Of a DNA stretch of 64,000 nucleotides, positions 16,367 to 26,342 are shown piece after piece. Made by a program: the position numbers and the translations under genes. The notes under the pieces are model-generated. The model was not told where the DNA came from, did not search any database, and saw only the letters and a program-made list of their open reading frames with translations. Position 1 is the stretch's first letter; each line of letters starts with the position of its first letter. This DNA comes from Mycolicibacterium hodleri (GTDB taxonomy: Bacteria > Actinomycetota > Actinomycetes > Mycobacteriales > Mycobacteriaceae): the NCBI RefSeq assembly GCF_006439015.1, contig NZ_RCZG01000001.1:310001-374000 (forward strand). The letters run 5' to 3'.

Positions 16367-17994
16367 GCCTCCGCGAGAACGTCTGCGCTGGACATGAAAC
16401 TCGGGTAGCCGGATGCGATCTCAGCAGAGGAGATGGACCGAAACTCCTTCATCCCGCCGAGGTAGAACATCACCGTGCGCTTCTTGCCGGGGATGTTGGC
16501 ACCGAAGATCCACGACGCAGCGCGCGGGAACAGCGTCTGGTCGGCGATCTCACCGCACGTGTCCGTCCACGCGGTCTCGACGTCCGGCTTGACCTCGAGC
16601 CAGCCCGCGTCGGTGCTCGACACGTGCCGGATGGCTTCGGCGATCCACTCGACCTGGGTTTCGATGGTTGGCGGCAGATTGGTAAAGGGTCCGTTCGGCC
16701 CCAGGATCATGAACATGTTGGGGAACCCAGTGGTCGCCACCCCGAGGTAGCTGGTCGGTCCATCAGCCCAGTGGTCGCTCAAACTCTGGCCGTTGCGGCC
16801 ACGGACATCGACGCGTCGATAGTTGCCATCGACGGCATCGAATCCGGTGGCGCAGATCAGCACGTCGAGTTCGTGCAACGTGCCGTCGGCGGTGACGATG
16901 CCCTTCTCGGTCACGTGGGTGATCGGCGTTTCCTTCAGGTTCACCATCGAGACGTTGGGGCGGTTGAAGGTTTCGTAGAAGCCGGAGTCACACAGCGGGC
17001 GTCGGGCGTGCAGACCGGCGGGCATCAGCTTGCGCCGGGTCTCCGGATCCTTGACGATCTCGGCGATCTTGCGGCGGATGAAGCTCGCCGCTTCCTCGTT
17101 GGCGGCCTCGTTCGTGGCGATGTCACAGAACGTGCCGAACATGAACCAGAATCCGCCGCCCTTGTTCCAGGCGGCCTCGAAGATGCGTTCCCGCTCCTCG
17201 GCGCTCACGCTGAACGTCTCGATCGAGCTTTCCTCGAAACCCATGGCGACACTGGAGTTGTGCACCTGATCCCAGTTGGCGTCGAAATCGTCGCGGTGCG
17301 AACGAAGTTCGGCCGGGTTCAGTTCGTAGTTTCCGGTCGGAACGCTGTACTGCGGTGTGCGTTGAAACGAGGTGAGCTGTCCGACGATGGGCGCGGTCGC
17401 GGTTATCACCTGGTTGCCCGTAGAGCCATTGCCGATGACGCCGACGCGCTTCCCGGTCAGGTCCAGATCTTCGGGCCAGGCGCCGGTATGCACGAGGCGA
17501 CCCTCGAAGTCGTTCATCCCGGGGAAATCGGGGACATTGGTGGCGGACAGGAGCCCGAGACCGTTGACGAGGAAGCGGCACTCGAAGGTGATGCCGCGGT
17601 CGGTGTGGACGGTCCAGATGCCGGCGACCTCGTCGAACGACGCATCGGTCATCGCGGTCTCCAAGGAGATGTGCTCGCGCAAGTCGTAGCGGTCCACGAC
17701 GCCGTTGAGGTACCCGAGGATCTCGGGTTGCCGTACGTACTTCGTCTTCCACGGTGTCTGGGCGTAGAGGTCGCGGTCGAAGGAGTACTGGTAGACGAAG
17801 CCCTCAGAGTCCGACAGGGCACCCGGGTACTTGTTCCAGTACCAGGTGCCGCCCACCCCGCCTGCCTTGTCGAGCGCGACGGCGTCGAGGCCCAGTTCGT
17901 TACGTAGCTTGTGCAGCATGTAGATGCCACCGAATCCGGCGCCGACGACGAGGACGTCGAGTCGGCGGATGGTCTCCGTGCCAGTTGCAGCCAT
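16363..17994 (-). CDS. Baeyer-Villiger flavin monooxygenase
   Basis: 543 residues. Two Rossmann motifs (VVGAGFGGIY near residue 16 and VIGNGSTGNQ near 190) bind FAD and NADPH. Between them is the Baeyer-Villiger fingerprint F-x-G-x3-H-x3-W-P (FEGRLVHTGAWP). Sequence elements GGVGGTWYWNKYPGA and CDSGFYETFNRPNV are typical of cyclohexanone/acetone monooxygenases. It converts a ketone to an ester or lactone using O2 and NADPH. It heads a five-gene operon and is divergent from an AcoR-like activator. No esterase is in the operon, so ester cleavage must come from elsewhere. Confidence 0.92.
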   Translation of the reverse strand: MAATGTETIRRLDVLVVGAGFGGIYMLHKLRNELGLDAVALDKAGGVGGTWYWNKYPGALSDSEGFVYQYSFDRDLYAQTPWKTKYVRQPEILGYLNGVVDRYDLREHISLETAMTDASFDEVAGIWTVHTDRGITFECRFLVNGLGLLSATNVPDFPGMNDFEGRLVHTGAWPEDLDLTGKRVGVIGNGSTGNQVITATAPIVGQLTSFQRTPQYSVPTGNYELNPAELRSHRDDFDANWDQVHNSSVAMGFEESSIETFSVSAEERERIFEAAWNKGGGFWFMFGTFCDIATNEAANEEAASFIRRKIAEIVKDPETRRKLMPAGLHARRPLCDSGFYETFNRPNVSMVNLKETPITHVTEKGIVTADGTLHELDVLICATGFDAVDGNYRRVDVRGRNGQSLSDHWADGPTSYLGVATTGFPNMFMILGPNGPFTNLPPTIETQVEWIAEAIRHVSSTDAGWLEVKPDVETAWTDTCGEIADQTLFPRAASWIFGANIPGKKRTVMFYLGGMKEFRSISSAEIASGYPSFMSSADVLAEA

Positions 17995-18077
17995 GAGAGT
18001 GCTCCTTGGTTCGTCAGCACCGGTGTGGTGCAGTTCACTTCCCTGGCACCATGGTGTGCGGAGACACCACTACCTGC

Positions 18078-18098
18078 GGTGTTCCGATTTGGAACACC
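18078..18098. promoter_or_regulatory. Inverted repeat in the BVMO/activator divergent promoter
   Basis: GGTGTTCC and GGAACACC form perfect 8-bp arms around GATTT. A weaker related GTGT/ACAC pair lies just upstream (18057-18068). It is the best candidate binding site for the AcoR-like activator encoded next door. Confidence 0.65.
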
Positions 18099-18185
18099 AC
18101 TCCGATAACGGCCCCACTGGGATTGATACCGCGTGGGCAATAATCGGGGAAAGATTGGGTAGGGCAGGGCGAGGGAGCAGGTGGC

Positions 18186-19919
18186 ATGTCCGACGAGGTG
18201 CGGCGAGCGCGGCAGGAACTGATCCGTGTCGGACTGCTCGGCGACGTGCGCACCGACGGCGTCGTCCCCGATCTCATCGTCCGGAGCTGGCGACGATCGA
18301 TCGGCAACAGTGCCGACGGCGCCCGTCCGGCTGAGCGCTTCGCCGAGATCGACACCGACTCCATCCTGTGCCGTGCCGCAGACCCGGTACTCGACCGCTG
18401 GCAGTCGCATCTGGCCGACACCGGAGCGTCTCTGTTCCTCAGTGACCGTGCCGGCGCGATCGTGGCCCGCCGCGCCGGCGACAGCGCTGCGCGGCGGCGG
18501 CTGGACGAGGTACATGCCGCAGAGGGGTTCGACTACTCCGAGGACTCGATCGGAACCAACGGCCTCGGCACGTCGATGGTGGAGAAGCGGGCCCTCTTCA
18601 TCGCGGGTAGTCAGCACTACAACGACGCCCTGGCCACCCTGGCGTGCGCGGCCGCTCCGGTGTGTACGCCGTCGGGTTCGGTGATTGGATCCATCTCACT
18701 CGGCGGCCCCATCGAGACTGCCAATGCGCTCATGTTGTCGCTCACCCGGGAGATCGGCCAGCAGATCGAGGAACGCCTCCGGAGCTCCGCCCGTCCGCAG
18801 GACCTGGCGCTGGCGATGTCGTTCACGCGCTTCACCAATTCGCAGCGTCCGACCGTGGTCATGGACAGCGAATCGATTCTGGCCAACACGCCTGGCCTGC
18901 CGTACATCGGCGTCACGTCCCACGTGATGTTGTGGGAACTGCTGAACAGCCACGACTGGGCGGTGTCGAACACGTTGCGGTTGCAGCCGGACGACACCAT
19001 GGTGGAGGTGATGGCGCGTCGCGTGATGGACGGGCCCCGGGTGCACTTCGTTCTGCACTTCGCCGATCTGGACCTGGCTCCCGGCCGGACGGTGGATTCG
19101 TCGCGTCAGTTCCGACGGGGTGCCGACGTCGTTGCGCTGCAGTCAAAGCCCATGCGAGCGGTTTTGGTCGTCGTGGGCCCTGGCGGGTCCGGTCGGGCGA
19201 CCATCGCGGAGTCTCTGCGCCGCGCGTCTACGACCGAGCACGAGGTCGAACACGTCCTCGTCGGTGAAGGCGTGGACGTCGCGTGGACCCGAGTTCGCGA
19301 GCTTCTCGGGAGCGGGACCGACGTCCTGCTGCGACGCGCCGAGAACATCGCCGCGACCGATGGCGATCGGCTGGCCGAACTCCTCGCCGAGCACGAGGCG
19401 GCGTCGACGGCGGGGGAGCGCACCAGCACGCTGCTCGTCACCGCGGACCGTGACCGCTGCGCCGCCGGCGTTCGGGCTCATCTCGACGTAATCGGTTGCG
19501 CGGCAGAGGCGCAGCCCTTGGTGGCGACACCCGAGCGCATCCCCGGGCTCGTCAGGCAGGCCCTCGAGCGCATCGACCCCGGCGGCCGCCACACCATGTC
19601 GCCGGCTGCGCTGCAGTCGTTCGTGCAGTGGAACTGGCCGGGCAACATGACCGAGCTCGTCCAGACCCTAACGGCGTTGATCAAGCAGGTGCCGTCGTCG
19701 GTGATCGAGCGCAAGCACCTGCCGATGCACTTGCAGCAGGCGCCTCCGCGGCGTCATTTGACTCTCCTGGAGGCCGCGGAGCGCGAGGCGATCATCAAGG
19801 CGCTCGACGCGGCCTCGGGCAACAAGTCCGAAGCCGCCGAGCTCCTGGGCATGGGGCGGACGACGCTTTACCGGCGGTTGCGTCAGCTCGGTCTGGATGC
19901 GGGCGAGAACTCGCTCTGA
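18186..19919 (+). CDS. AcoR/MimR-like transcriptional activator with degenerate AAA+ domain
   Basis: 577 residues. The N-terminal part (~50-215) is a GAF-like sensor (FDYSEDSIGTNGLGTSMVEK, IGSISLGGPIETANALM). The middle (~320-490) resembles a worn AAA+ domain with a Walker-A-like GPGGSGRAT and the WNWPGNMTEL segment seen in enhancer-binding proteins, but the sigma-54 contact motif GAFTGA is absent. The C-terminus is a Fis-type helix-turn-helix (GNKSEAAELLGMGRTTLYRR). Mycobacteria lack sigma-54, so it must work with ordinary sigma factors. It is divergent from the BVMO operon and is its likely inducer-responsive activator. Confidence 0.85.
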   Translation: MSDEVRRARQELIRVGLLGDVRTDGVVPDLIVRSWRRSIGNSADGARPAERFAEIDTDSILCRAADPVLDRWQSHLADTGASLFLSDRAGAIVARRAGDSAARRRLDEVHAAEGFDYSEDSIGTNGLGTSMVEKRALFIAGSQHYNDALATLACAAAPVCTPSGSVIGSISLGGPIETANALMLSLTREIGQQIEERLRSSARPQDLALAMSFTRFTNSQRPTVVMDSESILANTPGLPYIGVTSHVMLWELLNSHDWAVSNTLRLQPDDTMVEVMARRVMDGPRVHFVLHFADLDLAPGRTVDSSRQFRRGADVVALQSKPMRAVLVVVGPGGSGRATIAESLRRASTTEHEVEHVLVGEGVDVAWTRVRELLGSGTDVLLRRAENIAATDGDRLAELLAEHEAASTAGERTSTLLVTADRDRCAAGVRAHLDVIGCAAEAQPLVATPERIPGLVRQALERIDPGGRHTMSPAALQSFVQWNWPGNMTELVQTLTALIKQVPSSVIERKHLPMHLQQAPPRRHLTLLEAAEREAIIKALDAASGNKSEAAELLGMGRTTLYRRLRQLGLDAGENSL

Positions 19920-19923
19920 GCGA

Positions 19924-20838
19924 TCAATCCGCTTGCGCAGTTTCATCGTTCAGTGTCAACAACTCGTGCATCACGGCGCGCAACGCGGGGCTTCGATCGT
20001 CACGACGCCAGGCCGCGCGGAGATGCACGTCGTTGTCCTCGGGAACAGGCTCGTCCAGCGGAATGAACATCACGTGCGGGTCGGCGACGTTCCCCGCGAC
20101 CGATGCCAGGGTCAGATGGCAACCGACCTGGGCGCTGACTAGTGCCAGGGCCGTCTGAGTGTCGGGGGCTATCTGGACGATGTCCGGGACGAAGCCGTTG
20201 GCCCGTGCGAGCCGTCGCAACCGGTCGGGGAGCACCGAACCTTCGTACGGGGGCAGCGAGACGAAGGCGTCGGAGGACAGCTGGGAGATCGAAAGTCGGT
20301 GGGCTCCGGCGAGAGCGTGCGTGTCGGGTACGGCTACCACCAGCGAGTCGCGCATGACGACCTTGGCCTGGATCTCGGCGGGGATGACGTCCCACCGTCC
20401 GAGCGCGACGTCGGTTTCGCCGGCGACCAGACGCCTCATCACCGGCTGCGCGAAGTTCTGACTCGACATCTCCAGCACGATCCCCGGGCGCTGAGAGCGG
20501 ACCACTCTCGCCAGTCGTGCCACCAGAGGGTGCGTCGATACGCCTGCGAAGGCGATGCGCACCGTGCCGACCTCACCGTCGTCGGCGGAAGCGACTGCCG
20601 CCCTTGCGCGACGCAAGGCGTCGAGCACTTCCTTGGCCGGCTCGACCAGCGCCTGACCCGAGGACGTTAGCCGAACGGATCGGGTGTTCCGATCGAACAA
20701 CGTGGTCCCGAGCTCGCGCTCCAACTGCTTGATCGTCCGGCTCAGCGGCGGCTGCGCGACGTGTAGGCGCTCCGCGGCACGGCCGAAGTGCAACTCCTCC
20801 GCCACCGCCAAGAACGAGCGAATCTCATTGATGTCCAC
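19924..20838 (-). CDS. LysR-family regulator
   Basis: 304 residues. The N-terminal winged helix is typical (FLAVAEELHFGRAAERLHVA, then QPPLSRTIKQLERELGTTLF). The C-terminal periplasmic-binding-like effector domain follows (VRIAFAGVS, ETDVALGRWDVIP, GCHLTLASVAGN). It is divergent from the acyl-CoA dehydrogenase operon and its promoter region holds a TATT-N11-AATA box, so it is the likely regulator of that operon. The effector could be an organic acid or acyl-CoA. Confidence 0.88.
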   Translation of the reverse strand: MDINEIRSFLAVAEELHFGRAAERLHVAQPPLSRTIKQLERELGTTLFDRNTRSVRLTSSGQALVEPAKEVLDALRRARAAVASADDGEVGTVRIAFAGVSTHPLVARLARVVRSQRPGIVLEMSSQNFAQPVMRRLVAGETDVALGRWDVIPAEIQAKVVMRDSLVVAVPDTHALAGAHRLSISQLSSDAFVSLPPYEGSVLPDRLRRLARANGFVPDIVQIAPDTQTALALVSAQVGCHLTLASVAGNVADPHVMFIPLDEPVPEDNDVHLRAAWRRDDRSPALRAVMHELLTLNDETAQAD

Positions 20839-20890
20839 GAACGCACCTCCGAATTATTGCGCTCACGGTAATACACAGCGACGAATTAGG

Positions 20891-20909
20891 TATTGGACTA
20901 GCGGTAATA
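20891..20909. promoter_or_regulatory. LysR-type T-N11-A box
   Basis: TATT, 11 bases, AATA lies in the 91-bp divergent promoter between the LysR and acyl-CoA dehydrogenase genes. GGTAATA occurs twice in the same stretch. Confidence 0.55.
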
Positions 20910-20929
20910 GCCAGGACCATAGTGATCTC

Positions 20930-22104
<1,175 letters not shown>

Positions 22105-22108
<4 letters not shown>

Positions 22109-23316
22109 GCTTGCCACTCGAGGGCATGACGGTCGTCGCGATCGAGCAGGCGGTCGCCGCACCACTGGCCACCCGCAGCCTCGCCGACCTCGGAGCGCGG
22201 GTCATCAAGGTGGAACGCATCGACGGCGGCGATCTCGCCCGCGGGTACGACCACGTCGTGCACGGCACCGGCGCGCACTTCGTCTGGCTCAACCGTGGCA
22301 AGGAATCCTTGGCCGTCGACCTCAAGTCCGAGCAGGGCCGCGGCATCGTCCGCAGTCTCATCAACGAAGCTGACGTGTTCCTGCAGAATCTCGCGCCGGG
22401 CGCGGTCGAACGGCTGGGCCTTGGTGCGGACGAACTACGTTCCACCAGAACAGAACTGATCGTGGTCAACATGTCGGGCTTCGGCAGGGGCGGACCACTG
22501 GAGCAGCGCAAGGCCTACGACATGCTGATCCAAGCCGAGGCCGGTCTGATCTCGATCACCGGGACCCCTGAGACCCCGGTGAAGACCGGCATACCGACCT
22601 CCGACATCGCCGCAGGCATGTACGCCTCACAGGCCGTCCTCGCCGCATTGCTGCGACGCTGCCGCACCGGCGAGGGCGCCACCATCGACGTGGCGATGCT
22701 CGACGCCACGGTCGAATGGATGGGCCACGCGCTGTACACGCAGATGCACACCGGTGCCCAGCCGCCGCGAATGGGTCTGAGCCACAGCTCCATTGCTCCC
22801 TACGACGCCTACCCGACCAGCGACGGTCAAGTCCTCATCGGCGTGCAGAACGATCTTGGCTGGCGGTCACTGGTCACCGAGGTATTCGGGGCGCCGGAGC
22901 TTGCCGACGACCCACGATTCGTCACCAACGTGGACCGCGTGCGCAACCGCCACGAGTGCGACGCCGTCGTCGCGTCTCGAACGAAGCGCTGGACGGCCGC
23001 TGAGCTCGACGTCCGCCTAGCGGCTGCCGGCGTACCTGCCGCGCAGGTGAAGTATCTCGACCAGGTGGTCGAACACCCGCAACTGCGGCAGCGAGATCGC
23101 TGGCGCACCGTCGACACCGAGCACGGGCCGACCGAAGCACTGCTGCCGCCGGCGACATTTGCCGACGTCGAGGCGCGCATGGATGACGTGCCCGCGCTCG
23201 GCCAGCACACGCATGCGCTCCTCGTGGAAGCCGGGCTGGATTCGGATGCCGTCGAGGATGCCCTCTCGGCTGGCGTTGCCCGTCAAGCCGAACAATTCCA
23301 ACCGCTGCCGCGTTGA
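22105..23316 (+). CDS. CaiB/BaiF family CoA-transferase
   Basis: 403 residues of family III CoA transferases. It opens [20 protein letters not shown], with [37 protein letters not shown] and the aspartate-containing region [19 protein letters not shown]; the catalytic Asp is presumably in [11 protein letters not shown] or the preceding helix. It would activate a carboxylic acid by moving CoA from a donor. GTG start overlapping the acyl-CoA dehydrogenase stop by four bases indicates coupled translation. The acid is unknown. Confidence 0.88.
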
Positions 23317-23330
23317 TGAAAGGATCTGAC

Positions 23331-24059
23331 ATGCTCACTGGCCGTACCGCCGTCATCACGGGAGGCGCGCAAGGCATCGGACTAGCGATCGCCACCCGAT
23401 TCGCCGCCAACAGCGCCCGCATCGTCATCGGGGACCTGGACGAAGCGAAGGCCAAGGAGGCGGCCGCCTCCCTCAACGCCGATGCCATCGGCGTCGGCTG
23501 CGACGTCGCCTCCGATTCCGATGTCGTGGCCTTGCTCGAGGCCACGGCCGCGGCATTCGGTCCGGTGAACGTCATGGTGAACAACGCGGGCATCACCCGG
23601 GACGCCACGATGCGCAAGATGACCGAGCAGCAGTTCGACGACGTCATCACCGTCCACCTGCGTGGCTGCTGGAACGGAACCCGCCGCGCCGCGGGCATCA
23701 TGCGGGACTCCGGCGGCGGGTCGATCATCAACATGTCGTCCATCTCCGGCAAGGTCGGCTTCGTGGGACAGACTAACTATTCAGCGGCGAAGGCCGGCAT
23801 CGTCGGGTTGTCCAAGGCTGCGGCCAAAGAGGTTGCCCACCTGGGTGTTCGCGTCAACGTGATCCAACCGGGTCTGATCCGCACGGCCATGACCGAGGCC
23901 ATGCCTGCCCACGTGTGGGAGCAGAAACTTGCCGAGGTTCCCATGGGGCGGGCCGGTGAGCCCGACGAAATCGCTTCCGTCGCTTTGTTCTACGCGTCGG
24001 ACCTGTCCTCGTACATGACGGGGACGGTGTCCGAAGTGACCGGCGGGCGGTACATGTGA
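23331..24059 (+). CDS. SDR-family 3-hydroxyacyl-CoA/3-oxoacyl reductase-type dehydrogenase
   Basis: 242 residues, FabG-like. It has cofactor motif [36 protein letters not shown], Ser in [15 protein letters not shown] and the end [10 protein letters not shown]. In this operon it most likely oxidises a 3-hydroxyacyl-CoA. ATG 23331 is preferred because AAAGGA lies six bases upstream. An ATG at 23316 overlaps the previous stop (TGATG) and would add five residues. Confidence 0.87.
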   Translation: MLTGRTAVITGGAQGIGLAIATRFAANSARIVIGDLDEAKAKEAAASLNADAIGVGCDVASDSDVVALLEATAAAFGPVNVMVNNAGITRDATMRKMTEQQFDDVITVHLRGCWNGTRRAAGIMRDSGGGSIINMSSISGKVGFVGQTNYSAAKAGIVGLSKAAAKEVAHLGVRVNVIQPGLIRTAMTEAMPAHVWEQKLAEVPMGRAGEPDEIASVALFYASDLSSYMTGTVSEVTGGRYM

Positions 24060-24069
24060 CGGTCTGTAG

Positions 24070-24642
24070 TCAGCGGTCCACGGTCCGGACCGCTGCGTTG
24101 ATCATTAGCCGGGCGGCGGTGTCGACGCGTGCTCGGTCACCACTGATCAGTAGGTCCTGGCACAGTCCCCGCAGGCCCGAAACGATGAGAGTTGCCCGGG
24201 CGGCGGAGTCCTTCGCCGTGAAGCCAGTCGATCGGAACGCAGCCGTGATGGGGTCGAGCATCAAGGCGATGGCGGTCTTGGCGAAGTCACCGTAGGTGTC
24301 CGGCTCCGTCGTGGCGAGGCTGAGGACCTGCAGCAGCATTCTGACACTGCGTTGTTGCTCGCCCCGTGTCAGTGCGCGCCATAGGGTCATGGACGCGCGT
24401 TCCAGGCCGTCCGCAGTGGTGACGTCCCGGAAGATGTTCCCCGCCTTGGGTCGGCTGGCGTCCAGTGCCTGTTCCAGCAGGCCTCTTCGGTCACCGAAGT
24501 AGTAGAGCAACATGCGTTTGCTGGTCCCCAATGCCTCGGCCATCGGGGCCAGCGACAGGTCGTTGACTCCATGGCTCTCGAGGTACTCGACCACCGCGGC
24601 CAACAAGTCTTCGCGTTTGACGGGATCGGGGGTTCTGGGCAC
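24070..24642 (-). CDS. TetR-family regulator
   Basis: 190 residues with the N-terminal helix-turn-helix around LSLAPMAEALGTSKRMLLYY. The C-terminal ligand domain is helical. It is divergent from the FAD monooxygenase at 24723. Two near-identical 14-bp inverted repeats lie between the genes, so it very likely represses that monooxygenase and itself. Its 3' end converges with the SDR gene. Confidence 0.88.
   Translation of the reverse strand: MPRTPDPVKREDLLAAVVEYLESHGVNDLSLAPMAEALGTSKRMLLYYFGDRRGLLEQALDASRPKAGNIFRDVTTADGLERASMTLWRALTRGEQQRSVRMLLQVLSLATTEPDTYGDFAKTAIALMLDPITAAFRSTGFTAKDSAARATLIVSGLRGLCQDLLISGDRARVDTAARLMINAAVRTVDR
24071..24095. terminator. Bidirectional hairpin between convergent genes
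   Basis: CAGCGGTCC and GGACCGCTG form perfect 9-bp arms around a seven-base loop, at the convergent ends of the SDR and TetR genes. Confidence 0.5.
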
Positions 24643-24651
24643 AAGTTGACC

Positions 24652-24665
24652 GTACCGTTCGGTAC
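24652..24665. promoter_or_regulatory. TetR operator 1
   Basis: GTACCG-TT-CGGTAC, a perfect 6-bp inverted repeat 9 bases upstream of the TetR start. Confidence 0.75.
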
Positions 24666-24681
24666 GCGTACAGTCAATCGT

Positions 24682-24695
24682 GTGCCGATCGGTAC
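24682..24695. promoter_or_regulatory. TetR operator 2
   Basis: GTGCCG-AT-CGGTAC repeats operator 1 with one arm mismatch, 30 bases (three helical turns) away, in front of the FAD monooxygenase. Confidence 0.75.
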
Positions 24696-24722
24696 ATTAA
24701 TACTGTGGAAAGGCTGTGCATC

Positions 24723-25880
24723 ATGAGCGCATTGCGGGTGGCAGTGGTCGGGGCGGGAATCGGTGGTCTGGCCACCGCCAGCGCGCTGAGTCACCGAGGA
24801 ATCGACGTTCACGTCTACGAGCAAGCTCGGCAACTCGGCGAGGTTGGTGCGGGTGTTGCGATAGGGAGCAACAGCATTCGCCTGTTGGAGCGTCTCGGGC
24901 TCGAAGGCCCGCTACGGGAGTACGGCCCGCGCTGGACGCAATGGCGGTTCAATGACTTCGACGGACGCGTGCTCACCGAGCAGGAGATGAACGGCAGGGT
25001 GCTGGGAATGTACCGGCCCGACCTGATCGCCATGCTCACCGACAACCTTCCCGACGGTGCCGTATCCACCGGCCTTCGAACCGTTGGCTTCCGCCAGGAC
25101 GCCGACGTCGCCACCGTGGAGTTCGCCGACGGTGGTTACGCCGAGGCCGATCTCGTCGTGGCAGCAGATGGCATTCATTCGGCCCTGCAGTCATACGTCG
25201 TCGAGGCCGGCGATCCCGTGTTCTCCGGCAGCGTCGCCTACCGTGGCACCGTCCCGGCCAACCGCGTTCCGGATTACCCAGGGACGGTGTCCTCGATGTA
25301 CATGGGGGAGGGCAAGCACTTCCTGGTCTTCACCTTGCGCGGTGGGCAACTGATCAACTTCGTCGGCTTCGTTCCCAGCGACGACGAGATGCGTGAGTCT
25401 TGGTCGGCTCCAGGGGATCCTGCAGAGTTGGCGCGGGAGTTCGCCGACTGGAATCCGATGGTGCGGAACATAGCCAGCAACGTCGACGCGACCTTCCGCT
25501 GGGGCTTATATGACCGCGAGCCGCTGCCACGGTGGAGCAACGGGCGCCTCACTCTTCTCGGCGACGCCGCACACTCGATGTTGCCTCACATGGGCCAGGG
25601 GGCCAATCAGTCCATCGAGGACGCGGTGGCGTTGGCAACCGTGCTCGACGGAGCTGGGCCGAACGACGTCGGCGAGGCCCTGACGCGATACGAGGTGCTG
25701 CGTCGCGAGCGAAGCGGCCAGGTGCAACTCAACTCCCGCAACGGCGGTCTTGTCTATGACAGCGGCGACACTCCGGACCGAGAGGAGAAGTTGCGCGGCA
25801 CGGTGGCCGACCTGCTCTGGTCGCTGGACTACGACGTCGAAGCCGAAGCGCGGCGCCTCACGGCGGCGGGACTACTCTAA
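24723..25880 (+). CDS. FAD-dependent aromatic hydroxylase (salicylate/3-hydroxybenzoate type)
   Basis: 385 residues, group A flavoprotein monooxygenase. The Rossmann motif is VAVVGAGIGGLATASAL, the DG motif is in DLVVAADGIHSAL, and the second FAD motif is RLTLLGDAAHSMLPHMGQGA. The N-terminal GAGVAIGSNSIRLLERLGL and C-terminal layout resemble salicylate and 3-hydroxybenzoate hydroxylases. ATG 24723 is preferred, with GGAAAGG upstream. It stands alone, divergent from TetR; ring-cleavage genes are not adjacent, so the substrate is uncertain. Confidence 0.86.
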   Translation: MSALRVAVVGAGIGGLATASALSHRGIDVHVYEQARQLGEVGAGVAIGSNSIRLLERLGLEGPLREYGPRWTQWRFNDFDGRVLTEQEMNGRVLGMYRPDLIAMLTDNLPDGAVSTGLRTVGFRQDADVATVEFADGGYAEADLVVAADGIHSALQSYVVEAGDPVFSGSVAYRGTVPANRVPDYPGTVSSMYMGEGKHFLVFTLRGGQLINFVGFVPSDDEMRESWSAPGDPAELAREFADWNPMVRNIASNVDATFRWGLYDREPLPRWSNGRLTLLGDAAHSMLPHMGQGANQSIEDAVALATVLDGAGPNDVGEALTRYEVLRRERSGQVQLNSRNGGLVYDSGDTPDREEKLRGTVADLLWSLDYDVEAEARRLTAAGLL

Positions 25881-25978
25881 TCTGCGCCGCCCGAGCGACT
25901 CTGTCAAGAGCAACGCTCGCCGATTGAAACCCGGTCTTCGGGTCTTGATGGGCGCATCGGCCGAGCCGTCAATGCTGG

Positions 25979-26293
25979 CTAGTTGCAGCCGCTTACGGTG
26001 ACGTTTCCGCGTCGTCCGGTCGCACCCACGCAAGTGGTGACGTTGGGGAACGCGTCGAAGTCCTGCGGAAGTGGGGCGTAGTACACCGGTGGGGGAGCGT
26101 AGTAGTCGACCGCTCCGGCGACGTCGACGCACCCGCTGGCGTACACGCGCTGACCGTTGGCCGAGGCGCACACGTCCGCGCGAGCAGTGCCGCTCGGCGC
26201 GATGGTAGCGATCGCGCCGGGAACGGTGGCAAGGGCGAAGACGACAGCTGCTGCGGCGGCGGGCCCCCGGATTAATCGATGGCCGTGGATCAT
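25979..26293 (-). CDS. Small secreted protein, function unknown
   Basis: 104 residues. A signal peptide is clear: MIHGHRLIRG then an Ala/Val-rich hydrophobic run to about residue 37, with cleavage probably after TARA. The mature part (~65 residues) has four cysteines (VCASANG, SGCVDV, TTCVGA, SGCN), enough for two disulfides, and a Tyr/Pro patch YYAPPPVYYAPLP. Small cysteine-bearing exported proteins of this kind are common in mycobacteria and lack known function. It lies downstream of the arylsulfatase on the same strand. Confidence 0.7.
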   Translation of the reverse strand: MIHGHRLIRGPAAAAAVVFALATVPGAIATIAPSGTARADVCASANGQRVYASGCVDVAGAVDYYAPPPVYYAPLPQDFDAFPNVTTCVGATGRRGNVTVSGCN

Positions 26294-26342
26294 TGTTTTC
26301 TCCTCAGATTAGTGGCGCAAATCGGCGGTCTTGCAGCCCAGC

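Noticed and set aside
16624..17907. Long plus-strand frame opposite the Baeyer-Villiger gene
   Set aside because: Same reason: no domain, and the minus-strand gene is unambiguous.
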